Below are positions 33,351-44,698 of a DNA stretch of 64,000 bases, one piece after another; the first letter of the stretch is position 1, and each line of letters opens with the position of its first letter. The position numbers were made by a program, and so were the translations under genes. The DNA comes from Neospora caninum Liverpool. Lineage: Eukaryota > Apicomplexa > Conoidasida > Eucoccidiorida > Sarcocystidae. The DNA is taken from the NCBI RefSeq assembly GCF_000208865.1, contig NC_018389.1:1798001-1862000 (forward strand), given 5' to 3'. Under the pieces are notes generated by a model that saw only the letters and a program-made list of their open reading frames with translations, made no database searches and was not told where the DNA came from.

Positions 33351-36300
33351 GGCGTTACAGACGCTGAGCAACTAGAGGGCGTGTGTCGGAGGCAAAGAGA
33401 GAGAAAAGATCGAGAGAAGGGAAGAGACAGAAAAGAGATCGAGAGCAAAGAGAGAGAGAGACGCGGCGGATACACGATGCGGACGAAGGTGAGAAGACGC
33501 GAGCGGCAGTGAGGCCCAGAGAGCGAGAAAGAGACGATTGAAGCAGACGACGATGCGAGCGAAGTAGAGGGGGGAGATAAAGCATGCAACGCGAAGGATT
33601 TCACAGCGGACAGGAAGAATTGCGCATCGAAGCGAGAAGAGAGCCAGGTGAACACTTCCAGGAGGGACAGGCTCCCCAGAGAGAAAGAGAGGAAGAAAGA
33701 GACGAGTGACGAGGAAGGAGACTCTGTAAGGGACACATTGCGGAAACGGGAGAGGAAGAGGCGCGTGGTTTTCGGTTGTCTCGCCTTCATGTGGTCTCGC
33801 ATCGGAGGGCCGATGACCGGAGAACGCGGAGACAGGCGATAAAAACAGAGAAGATAGGTTTGCGGACTTAAAAAATGAGAGAGTGCCGCAGAGGGTTGTG
33901 AGGCACAGAAAAGGAAATGCTCCAGAAGCTCGCGGGAAGAACGGCGCAGCCTAGAGTTAACCTCGCGACAAGATGCACGGAAGCGTTTAGCGACAGAAGG
34001 GGAGAAATCGCTTTCTCCGGACAGCATGCAAAGGCGAGGAGAAAAGGCGAGGGCAATCCTAAAGAGAAGAAGCAGAGAAGAACGAGATCAGCAGTGCGAC
34101 AGGCCGTCGACGGAAGCAGTCGATAGACTCACCGGGAATTCCCGCGATTCGCGGCGGAGCGCAAAGGCCTCGAACATGTGGATGAATCCAGCGTTTTCAT
34201 GTCGGGAAAGAAGGTGAGAGAGAAGGCGAACCACTAGAAAAACGAGGGGTTTAAAAGACAGATTAGCTAGAGAAATCGGCGCGTTCTTTTCTGGCCTCGA
34301 GGCGGCTCTTTCCCAGCGAGGAAACGTAAAAAACGCATGCAGTGTGCTGACACGGCGGCTCGGCCACGCTTGCGCGCGCGCGTTTCGGTTAGATCCAACG
34401 AAAAAGCGGAAAACACCGCTTTTTCGTTTCCGTCAGTCCCTTCCACAACGCGCAGAAGACGATTTCTTTTGCCTTTCGCTTCACTTCGAGAGTTCGCCAA
34501 AGCACACTCCCGCCACAAGCATAGGTCGCTCAGCCTCAGGGGCTCTCTGCTTCCAACTGCCGACTGGGAGTCTTCCTATCTTTTTTCTCCTCGCGCAGCG
34601 CAGCCTCATTCTTCGCCGTGAAAAAGGAGACAAGATCCCTTTCGTACACCGCCAAGCGCTTTTCCACTTCTTTTCGCGTCGCCCGCGCATGGATATCTAC
34701 ACGTACCCGTATGCCTCTATACTTTCACATGTATCGAGGTACCCAGGATGTTATAGAACTCTAGAATCCTACGACTACTTGAGACAGCAAAACCTATTGT
34801 CTTGGCATTACGAATGCCAATCCCCTGTAGCCGCGTTTTTAAAGCTGATCGAGACACGACTTTCGACCGAGGAATCGGCCGCGAGGAAACCCCCGAGTAG
34901 CCCGTTCGAAGCGGGAAGGCCTGCATCCGTTGCGGGTGAGGACATGAAACTTTGCCGACACACAGAGGTGAGGTCGCCTCGAGGAAAAACTGGCAGTCTG
35001 TTTTGCTTAAAACGGCGATACACCCGAACAAGGCTTCTTTGTTCCGTTCTCTGCTTTGAAGATTTAGGCGGAAACGCCGTCATTTCTTCAGCGAACTTCC
35101 CAGTTTTAAACGCGCCGTCGCTTCGAAGCTGCACTGCCGGCAAACGGCCGCAAGGCACGCCTCTGCGTCTGAGCCGCCGTCGGCGCTTTTCACAAGGCTG
35201 TCTCGACACCGAAAAGTCGGCGATCGTCGGTTTAGCTTTCAGTTTTCGAGTTTCCCAGCCAAAAACACCCGGGGAAGACAGGCGGCTTTCTCACGGCTCC
35301 TACGGCGTCTGCGGGGGTGGGCGGGCATGGTGGTAGGTGCGCGTGCGACACACACACTAGCAAAAGAGAGAGGCGATTCGGTCCCAGAAAAACAGCGAAG
35401 CCAGAAAACGCGAAAGGGTCGAGACTACGGTCTGTGCATGCACCCGAGGAACCGCGAGTTTCCAGGCGCTAACTGCATGCCTCCCCGCACCTCGAGTGTG
35501 TGCCTGACGAGGACGCAGGCTGCCTGAGGCTCTCGGCGCCTCTTTCTCAGAGGGAGACGGGACTCCGCCGGACTCAGCGACGCGGCGTCTCGTCTGCAAT
35601 GCGTTTCCACGAACACGCGGCGAGCGACGACGCACAACCCTACAACACGCGCCGCTTGACAAGACCTCACGCGAGGGAAAAAGCGAGAGAGCGGGGGAAG
35701 AGGCTCCATTCGAAACAGAAACGCAGCGGCCCTAGAACACCTGCCAGAGCCGCCGAGAAAGGACGGGGCGCATGCAGATTTGCCTGCCTTCGTGACCGTT
35801 TTTTCGGGGTTCCGAATGGCGCTTCGGCACTCGCGGGGTTTTTGTCGCGAACCAGCGGGAAGTCTGCAGGCGTTCTTGCGGCAGCTGCGTCGGGCTGGGC
35901 GGCGAATCGCGGATGAAAATAATCAAGCGACAGCAGCCTTCTCAGTCGACGGAACGTTTCACAAATCGCGAAACTCGAACGCGCACACCCACTCCTTCAT
36001 CGCCCCCGGAACCTTCAGCGTTTCGAGCGCCTTCTTGTATCTGCAACAGCCACACAAAAACCAGAAACTCGACACTCAACAACGAGACAACAAACCACCT
36101 CGACAGAACTCGCTTCCCCTCCTTTAACCGAGCACTTTGCGTGCATACAAACACGCATACGCAGTTATATCTACATATCTACACATATTTATACCACCAT
36201 GCCTGTGTGAGCGTATCTAGGCCAAAATATGTGCCCGCTCGTGCGCATCTCCTCGGTGACGGGTGGCGAGTCGCGCGTTGTGGCTGTTACGAAAGCTCGC

Positions 36301-36557
36301 CAGGCGCGTGTGTCTCCTCGTTAGAAGAGATTGAGCGTTTGAGAGAAGGTCCGCGCGGATGCCGGATCGAGCGTGACTCGAGATCCTCTCGCGTTTTTCG
36401 CACCCCGGCATCCCAGCACTGCGGGCTTCTCGCACCTTGGCTACGACGCCAAGATGTAGGTCCACGGGCACGGCTCCACAGCTGGGGGCCGATTCTTCCA
36501 CCGCATCTGCCGCCGACGCACCACGCTGCGCCGCGAGTCTGCACGCGCCCTGACCTC
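33351..36557. other. Intergenic between eIF2B alpha 5' end and ORC4 3' end
   Basis: Should hold the eIF2B alpha promoter and 5' UTR (a GA-rich stretch at 33399-33740) and the ORC4 3' UTR. The 330-aa plus frame at 34344-35336 has no motif, biased Arg/Ser content and no splice partners, so I do not call it. No other structure seen. Confidence 0.5.
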
Positions 36558-39500
36558 TTAGCGTCGATCCCACGAGCACTTCAATCGCCACACACTGCGG
36601 CAGACGGCATCGGAGGGACGTGGGCTGCCGCGCGACACACGCCGGAACACACGTAGACACAGATGCATGCAAGATGGACGTTGCTCGCGTTGCAAATCGC
36701 TCCTTGTGCTTACGCTGCATGCTCGGGGAATTTGCACGGGACGTATGTCCCGAAAGGGTCTGAGGCAACTCCAGTGAAGCCGACTGCCTGCAGCGAGTAG
36801 CTGCAGAGGTGAAGGACGCCAAGGTCGACTAAGCGGAGAAACGCCCGGCGCAATCCCTGCACGAAGCGAACGGAAATCCGAACAAAAAACGCCCGTGCGC
36901 AGCACCACATGGACCCAAAATCCTCTACACAAAGATACATACACATCTATACACACTCTGAACGTTATATGCACATAGGTACATGTATCCATACACAAAT
37001 ATATATATATATATATATATATAGGGTGTATATATATTTATGTAGGGACGAAAAAGACGGGAGTGCCTGCTCTGCTAGAGCTAAAAGAGTGTGGCCTTTC
37101 AGCCGGGCGTCGAGAACGACACGTTGCTCCGATCCGGACGCTCTGCGATGCGTCTGAGGGAGAGAGGTGCTGAGATGCAGTCTTCGCTCCTACCTCCGCG
37201 CTGGGATGCTGGAGTTTGAAATCGAGGTCAGCGTAGAGGAGCGCGACTTGTTCGACGACGGAGTGGAAAGTCTTCGGGGCGCGTTGATGCGCATGCAGTC
37301 GAGTCATGGCTCCGAGGACGAGGTGTTCGGAGAGACTGAGTTCCGGGAAAATGTTGAACGTCTGAAAATCCAAGAAGAACCGCCAAGACAGTGTCACACA
37401 AAACACGGCAGATCAGTCTGTCCTCTTTTCTCTTGGGATGTGTGTGTGTCGCGCGAAAAAGATCTCGTTTCTGGCTTTCGGCACGACGGACCCTTTCGTG
37501 GTTTTTGCGCCTGCTCCTCCTCGACTGTTTTCCATCGCCTCTGCTGCCACTCTCTCCTTTCGGCCTCCCCATATCCTTTCCTCTCGCCCCTTCCTGTCCT
37601 GTTTTCGCCTTTCTCTCGCCCCTGCCTATCATCCTTCTCTCTCCCTGCCTATCTTCCTTCCCTTTCCCTGCCTTTCTTCCTTCCCTTTCCCTGCCTTTCT
37701 TCCTTCCCTTTCCCTGCCTTTCTTCCTTCCCTTTCCCTGCCTTTCTTCCTTCCCTTTCCCTGCCTTTCTTCCTTCTCTTTCCCTGCGTATCATCCTTCTC
37801 TTTCCCTGCCTTTCTTCCTTCCCTTTCCCTGCCTTTCTTCCTTCCCTTTCCCTGCCTTTCTTCCTTCCCTTCCCCTGCCTTTCTTCCTTCTCGTTCCCTG
37901 CCTTTCTTCCTTCCCTTTCCCTGCCTTTCTTCCTTCCCTTTCCCTGCCTTTCTTCCTTCCCTTTCCCTGCCTTTCTTCCTTCTCTTTCCCTGCCTATCTT
38001 CCTTCCCTTTCCCTGTCTTTCTTCCTTCTCGTTCCCTGCCTTTCTTCCTTCTCTTTCCCTGCCTTTCTTCCTTCCCTTTCCCTGCCTTTCTTCCTTCCCT
38101 TTCCCTGCCTTTCTTCCTTCCCTTTCCCTGCCTTTCTTCCTTCCCTTTCCCTGCGTATCATCCTTCTCTTTCCCTGCGTATCATCCTTCTCTTTCCCTGC
38201 CTATCTTCCTTCCCTTTCCCTGCCTTTCTTCCTTCCCTTTCCCTGCCTTTCTTCCTTCCCTTTCCCTGCCTTTCTTCCTTCTCGTTCCCTGCCTTTCTTC
38301 CTTCTCTTTCCCTGCGTATCATCCTTCTCTTTCCCTGCCTATCTTCCTTCTCTTTCTCTGCCTATCTTCCTTCTCTTTCTCTGCCTATCATCCTTGTCTT
38401 TCCCTGCCTTTTCTCCTTCTCTTTCCCTGCCTATCTTCCTTCTCTTTCCCTGGCTTTCTTCCTTCTCATTCTCTGCCTATCATCCTTCTCTTTCCCTGCC
38501 GTTCTTCCTTCTCTTTCCCTGCCGTTCTTCCTTCTCTTTCCTCCTGCGCATCTCTCGATCTCCGTCTTTCTTGCTGGTGTTTCTCTTCTGTTCAGCTCAA
38601 GTTCTCGCTTCGTTACCTTCCTCTCCCTCAGCAGACCCCCAATCAGGCGCGCGAACTGCGTCTTCTCTTCCTCTCCGTCTCGGCGGAGGAGTCGCGGCGA
38701 GTCGTCTTTCTTCCCGGGACTCGGGTCGTCGAGTCGACACGCAGAGAGCGGCGAGACAAAGGACCGCAAGAAGTCTCCTCCCTCCTTGCCGTCGTCTCCG
38801 TCGCCATGGCGGTTCCGTTTTTGCGGCGTCTTGTTCTCGTCTTCGCCTCCGGGATGTGCACGCGAGAAAAGAGGTGAGTTGTCGCCCGCGAGAGGCGACG
38901 CGCGGCGAGGCGACAACGAGCGAGCAGAGAGTGGCGAGAAACTTTCCCGGCAGGGACTGAGTGCAGCGCTCAACGGGGACGTTGACCTGCGTGCGGAAAA
39001 GGCGCAGAGCTCCTGCGACGGCGCAGAGAGAGACAACAAACCATCGACAATCTCCGAGAAAAACCAACGCGCACTGCGACCTAGGGCGAAGTTCCGAAAG
39101 AAACGTTCCTGAAAAGAGAAAACCACAGATCGACAAGACACAGACGAGTCAGCATGTTGTCCGTGCGCGGCGTAATTGGCAACGCCTTTCCGGTCGAACT
39201 CCAGCTCTCCTCTCTCTGCTTGGGGCTCCCGGTTCTCTTATCCCCTGTCTGTCGCCGCTCCCCCGCCGTGTTCCGAACCCATCTTCCCTCAGGGGTTTTG
39301 CCTGTTTCCACCGACCCGTTCGCGGTGCGCAATTGCCTTCTCACGTCTGTTTCCGGCTTTGTCCCTCCACGATTCTCTTCTTCCCTCCTCTTTCTCTTCT
39401 CGTCCGTGTCGTCTGACGCGCGTTTCTTTCCTCCACGTGGACGCGAGGACTTTGCGATTCGCCTCTTCCCACGTCTCTCCTCCTTCCCTCTCGCACGCCA

Positions 39501-41145
39501 GCGTCTCCTCTTCTTTTTCCCTCTCCCTTCGACTTGCCCGGAACTGCTGCGCGGCGAACTCTTCATCTACTGCGGCGCAGAAGGCGCGCGCGAAGACTTG
39601 CGCGCAAAGGCGGTCTGTCTCCGTCGGTGCCCAGCACATCTCGTGAAGCACGTCGCGGGCCGAGACTGGAGCACAGCCCGCCGGACGTTCCAGGGAAATC
39701 TCCTCCGCCTCCGCGCGTCGTTTCTTCGGGCTCTTCCCGGATGTGTCCTCCTCCCGCGCGTCCTCGGCCAGGCTGTCTCTCGCGTCCAGCGCCAAAGACG
39801 CGAGGAAGAATCGCTCCGTTCGCGCGGCTTCAGCCGCGCTGCGCAGCAGCAGCGGTCCCGTGACATCGAGGAGGTTGTTGCGGAGAAAGTCCGAGAACCT
39901 CGGGAACGACGCTGGACCCGCGACGTACAGCGTCTGGAGGGAAAACCGACTGCGAATCCGCTTCTCCATGTGCTGCGTGATGTCGAGGACTGCCGACACA
40001 CACACTGTGCAGATTTGGAGGTCACTCCCGTGCTGCAAATCAAAGAGATTGTAGAGAAGCTGCTGGCGCCTGCGCTCGCCCGCCGCGTCCAGGCAGCAGC
40101 GCTCGAAGCGATCCAACACGATCACGACCGCGCGACCAAAAACCGAGCAGCTGTCTTCGAGTATAAGCCGAAGGGTGTGCGACAGCTCCTCGACGGAGGC
40201 GGAGGGCGCCGGGATCTTCTGGCAACGCAAGTCGCGCGCAAGCTGCGACACGATCGCGTACAGGAGCGAGGCGTCGTCTCGATACAGCGGACAGGAGAGG
40301 CGAATCACGAGAAGATCGGGAAGCAAAGTCGAAGCCGAGAGAGAAGAGAGAGAGAGAGAAGGCGGCGCGGGGCGAAGCGGCGAGGAGACACACGCCGAGT
40401 TGAAATCCGAGGCAAATGAAGCGGCGGCTTCGCCCTTAACCTCCGTCTTGCTCTGAGGCGTGTTCTGGGGATCGCCGGTTGTGTTCTGAGTTGTGTCGGT
40501 CTTGTTCTCGCGTTTGAAATGCAAGTAGGCCTGGTGTTCGCGTTGTTCGCGCGCAATTCGCTGCACTGCGTTCAATGCCATCTCCAGCGCCGTGGTCTTT
40601 CCAGCTCCAGGCGGACCGAGGAGGAGAACGCTGGTTTTCTCCTTCAACTGCAGACAGCAGCTCAACTTCCTCGACAGCTCCATGGCGACGGCCTCGACCG
40701 AGTGTGGGGAGAGCGACTCGGACGGGGCACGAGGTGTCTCCTTTGCTGTCTCCCGAGGCGACGCGTGCGCCGTCTGCTTCTTCCACCGCTGCAGCGGAGA
40801 GGCCGTCGCCTCAAGCGACGCCTCGAGACGGCTCAGAGACGCGGAAACCGAGGAAGAGGAGGAAGCAGAGGAAGAAGAGGAAGAAGTGGACAGGAGGAGG
40901 GGGAGAGGGAGGGGGTTGTGGAGCCATCCGCGGGAGGCGAGATGGAGGCGGTGTCGGAGGAGACGATGGAGATGGGAGAGGAGAAAAGAGCCATCGGAGA
41001 AACGGAGATTCAAAACATCGCTTAACGGAGGGGGTGCACACAGCATGCAGCCTGTGCAACCGGGGGTCGAGCAAGAACAGGAGGCAGAGGAATCAGAGGA
41101 GGGTGGAGACGGCCTGCGTTGGGGCCGAGGGGAGAGAGAAGTCAT
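36558..41145 (-). CDS. ORC4: Origin recognition complex subunit 4 (AAA+ ATPase)
   Basis: Part of the nuclear complex that marks replication origins and loads MCM. Exons 41145 to about 39571, 39108-38617, 37361-37194, 36856-36714 and 36594-36558 give about 804 residues, against roughly 440 in human, the excess being Ser/Arg/Glu insertions. Walker A is GPPGAGKT near residue 176. The Walker B strand reads VVIVLDRFE, with Arg in place of the usual Glu/Asp after Asp. CVSAVLDITQHMEKRI-RSRFS matches the ORC4 sensor/arginine-finger segment. After intron 2, ELSLSEHLVLGAMTRL matches the ORC4 'GLSVLEICLIIAMKHL' helix, and the last exons encode the winged helix (RAFLRLVDLGVL) ending in FPEHAAVWRLKCSW. 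The exon-1 donor is uncertain: GTAGAT after 39571 fits phase; GTCCTC further down (about 39450) also would. Confidence 0.87.
36998..37023. repeat. (TA)n microsatellite in ORC4 intron 3
   Basis: About 12 TA units between exon 37361-37194 and exon 36856-36714. Confidence 0.85.
37622..38541. repeat. 23-bp pyrimidine minisatellite, about 40 copies, in ORC4 intron 2
   Basis: The unit on + is TGCCTTTCTTCCTTCCCTTTCCC, with variants TGCCTATC and TGCGTATCA and C-to-T changes in CCC. Because 23 is not a multiple of 3 and no frame gains a stop, all three + frames stay open through it, giving false 500-600 aa frames. It lies wholly between the donor at 38616 and the acceptor before 37361; the ORC4 transcript strand is purine-rich here. 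Confidence 0.95.
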
Positions 41146-41245
41146 TTTGGAAAGGGGAGCGAAACGCAGAGGAGGTCGGCTGGTCGAGAAGAAACCCCGA
41201 AAAGAAAGATAAACTCAGAAACAGAGAGAAGCGAGGCACGCAAAC

Positions 41246-41272
41246 ACACACACACACACAGACACACAAACC
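41246..41272. repeat. (CA)n microsatellite upstream of ORC4
   Basis: ACACAC run about 100 bp upstream of the ORC4 start codon, hence in its 5' leader or promoter. Confidence 0.85.
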
Positions 41273-43108
41273 TGCTCGGTACAGGGGATACGGGAAGGCA
41301 GCCGGAGGGGCGGGTGGGAGGGAGAGAGGGAGAAGAGAGGCACCGCAGTACGTGATTGCCTCTCGGTCCTTTTCGTCTCTCAACTCGTGTCGTCGGCAGT
41401 ATGGGAAGGTGAAGGCAAAGACAAGCGGATCGTTGCAGTCGAAGAGGAGACCAAGAGGAAAGACGCGTGAGTGAGACGCGGGGTTATAACCTGCCAAAGA
41501 CGGGGAAGCAGCGACGGAAACACGGGATTTTTTGACGCGACTTTTTCAGGGCATCTCTTCTTTTCTGCGCGCCAGTCGCGAGAACAGCTGGATCAGTCTC
41601 TCGAAGCGAAACGTCGAGGCAAGAGAGGAGGAGAGGAACAGAAGAGAAAGAGTGGACGGGAAAAACACGAAAGAGAACCAGAAACGGTAGGAAAAGACCT
41701 AAAGAGAACTTTGACAGAGGAGGGAGGCGAGGGCCGTCGGCAGCCCGTGAGCAGTGACAGGCACCCGACGTTCCGGAGGCTCTGAGTGGCCGAGATGAAG
41801 AATCATCTCGGTAAAACGCCGCCGAAAACTCCTCCAAGAGACAGAAACTGCAGCGTTTCAGAAACTCTGAAAGTTGGAGAAACGAACAGATAAAAACAAA
41901 GGGTTGGAGGGGAGATTAAGACCTCAAAGTCCGGGAGACCCGTTGCTTTTTTGTGTGCACAGCGTTCGTCTGCCGCGAGAAATCGAGGGAAAACTGAAGT
42001 CAAGATGAAGAGACAGCAGCGAGGAAGAGAGATGGAAAGGGGGAAAATCCGATGACGCGTGTGTTTTCTGAAGCTATCTCTTTCATTTTTCGCCTCCTTT
42101 TTTGTTCCCGTCTCTTTTTGCTTCTTCGATTCCAGCTAATCACCGTCTGCTGCGGAGGGTTCATGCGCTGATGTGTGTCTTGGACAAAGAGGCGAGACGG
42201 ACGGGGAAAGAGCGACGTTTCAGGGGGAGAAGACGTTTGAGAAGAGATTTGGAGAGAGGGAGATCAAGACAAGCAGATAGCAAAGGTCTGTTTCTTCTGC
42301 TTTTTGCCTTTTATCTTTTGCATCCCGCGCATGCACACGGCCGCCAGGGAGAGAAAAACACAAGGGGGGGTCGGGGGAGACGCCGCGCGAAGCAGCGCGC
42401 GCCAAGACCGCGACGAAGAGGAAAAGCAAAAGAGAGATAAAGATCAGATTTAAGACGAAAAGAAGCGGGGGAGAAGAAGAATAGAAGAAGAAAAGAAAGA
42501 CAAGTAGAGCAGGCAAAGAACGGGGCAAGAAAGGAGGAGAGGCAAGAAAGAAAGGAGACAAGAAAGGAGTGGAGACACGCCAGGACACGAGGAAGGAAAG
42601 AAAGGAGAAGAAGGCACATGCGAGGGCGGCGAAGGGGTGAAGAAGAGGAATGGAAGAAGACAGCCTAGAAGAGACAGAGAGATAGACAAGGGACGAAGAA
42701 TTGGAAAGGCCAGAGAGACGGAGTGATAGATCTGCAGTTTTAAACAGGGAGGAAGTGACGAGGCACGGAACGGCAGGAAGAGACAGAACGGAAACGAGAA
42801 AAAGGAAACTCAGAACGTCAGGACGAACGTGAGAGTGGATGACGAGAAGAAGGGAAGTGTGCGAGGCAAAAGGGAGAACCAGCAAGACAAAAACCAAGTC
42901 TCCGGGCAGAGACCGAGGAAAATCCCCCTGAAAGGAAGCAAATCGTTAACATGAAGAGACAGAGAAACTCTCCTGGAGTGTCAAGACCACATCTTCTTCC
43001 CTTGCCAGTGAGATTAGTGCGTAGAGCGTTGACAGTCACAAAAATGATACAAGTGAAGCCATGCAATACTCTTCGAAACCGCTGCTGTCTACGTTGCTAC
43101 ACGTTTGG

Positions 43109-43112
<4 letters not shown>

Positions 43113-43192
<80 letters not shown>
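43113..43192. repeat. Long (TA)n microsatellite
   Basis: About 80 bp of TA with single interruptions (TTTATA, TGTATA). Confidence 0.92.
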
Positions 43193-43193
<1 letters not shown>

Positions 43194-44007
43194 CTGGAAA
43201 CAGTAAGATGGATAGCTGTCGTATTGCGTTATCCTCATGTATATGTATACATGATCAGCTAGGTGCCTGCAGCGTGTATCCGCATGCATGGGAGTATGCG
43301 GAAATTCCCACGGTTGCCAGACGCCTGCTCGGAACAGCGTCAATTTCGTTTGCGCTTTTCAGCTTGAAACTCGTGAGACAGGCGAGAAGACAGGAGACAG
43401 CGGTGACACCCGAAAGAGAAAGAGCGTAGAAAACGAGGGAAAAGAGCGACGGACAGCTTGAAAGAGGGAGCGGGAAGCGACAGGGAAACAAAGAGAGAAA
43501 AGAGGGGAACGCACGGGACAAACCGGTCAAGAGCATTCCGTTTTCTGGTGGAAGAGCGAAGAAGAATGAGAGCGCGCAGAATGAGAGAACGCAGATCGAA
43601 CTGGAGAGATGCAAAACGAAGAAACGCAAAAAAAAAGGTACAGGCGACAACGCAATGATACAGCCGAGGACAGCAGCGGAAAATACGGCCGGCCGCCCCC
43701 GCGGCCTTCTGTGGCGCTGGACGCTGTTTGGTTCAACGTGAGTCTGTTAGCTGCATGCGAGAAAACCGCAAAGGGGGCTGTTCTCTCCTCTCTCGTCCGC
43801 TGCCTGTTTCTCTTCAGAGACCGTCAAACGAGAACACGAGCGAGGATCGGCGAAAGACGGGCTGTGCTCTGTGTCTCGAGCAGCCTCGCATCCGCTGAGG
43901 GTCCAGGGCGAGAACGCCAAGAGGCAAAAGTGAATGTTTAGTCGCTGAGGAAAGACGGGCACGCGTGTAAACCCAGCCACAACGACTCGGAAAACGCACA
44001 GAGGACT

Positions 44008-44092
44008 CAGAGGACAGAGAAACTCAGAGGACAGAGAAACTCAGAGGACAGAGAAACTGAGGACAGAGAAACTCAGAGGACAGAGAAAACTG
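44008..44092. repeat. 17-bp tandem repeat, about five copies
   Basis: Unit AGAGGACAGAGAAACTC, one copy shortened. Lies about 600 bp downstream of the VPS13-like stop codon. Confidence 0.85.
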
Positions 44093-44698
44093 AAGAAAGA
44101 TGCCAGAAGACGCCAAACAAAATTTCAATGTCCCTCTCGCGCGGGTGTGAGCCCCCGGGTATCCTCCCCTTCACTGCGCAGCTCGCAGTCTCAGAAACGC
44201 CAATTCCTCCCGAGAAACTCGCCCCCCGTCGTTTCGCCTTCTTCCGTTTCTACACCACTCCTCTGAAGACACCGCTTAGACGCATGCGTGCGCAGACCCT
44301 TGGGCGAAACGGCGAATGAGCGACGCAAACGTGCGTGCATGCAGATGTCGGTACGTCTACCACGAAAAAAAGGAGACTGGCACGTCCCTCTTTGCGCGGG
44401 GCGTCGTGTTTTCTTCTTCTCCGCTGGATCACGGCTAGGTCCATACACGCATCGCCGTGTGTATCGCCCCATGCAAATACGGGATTGTCCGCAGGAACTC
44501 GGCGCCTTCCCTCTTGCGCGCAACTCGCGCCCCGCCGTGGCCCCAACGGCCGGCAAGCACAGCGGTCGAGCCGTTCGTCCTGAGCTGTGCAGGAAAAACA
44601 GCGCCTCACCGCGTCTCCTTAAACCCTCGGTCTGTCTCAGCTGAGTGGAGACCCCGCAGCGCACGTCTCTTCTTCGGAGACGCGTGCATGCGGCATTT

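Larger units (their letters stand above)
41146..44698. other. Intergenic between ORC4 5' end and VPS13-like 3' end
   Basis: Holds a CA repeat (41246-41272), a long purine-rich stretch (42240-42830), a long TA tract (43113-43192) and a 17-bp tandem repeat (44008-44092). Open frames are low complexity. No gene supported. Confidence 0.55.

Noticed and set aside
34344..35336. 330-aa plus-strand frame
   Set aside because: No recognisable domain, no partner exons, Arg/Ser-rich composition like the shadow frames; lies in the likely promoter/UTR zone between two minus genes.
37167..39112. Plus-strand frames of 597, 573 and 479 aa rich in FLPSLSLPFFLPFPCLSS
   Set aside because: They are the three translations of the 23-bp minisatellite in the ORC4 intron; overlap in all frames and lack of any domain show they are artefacts.
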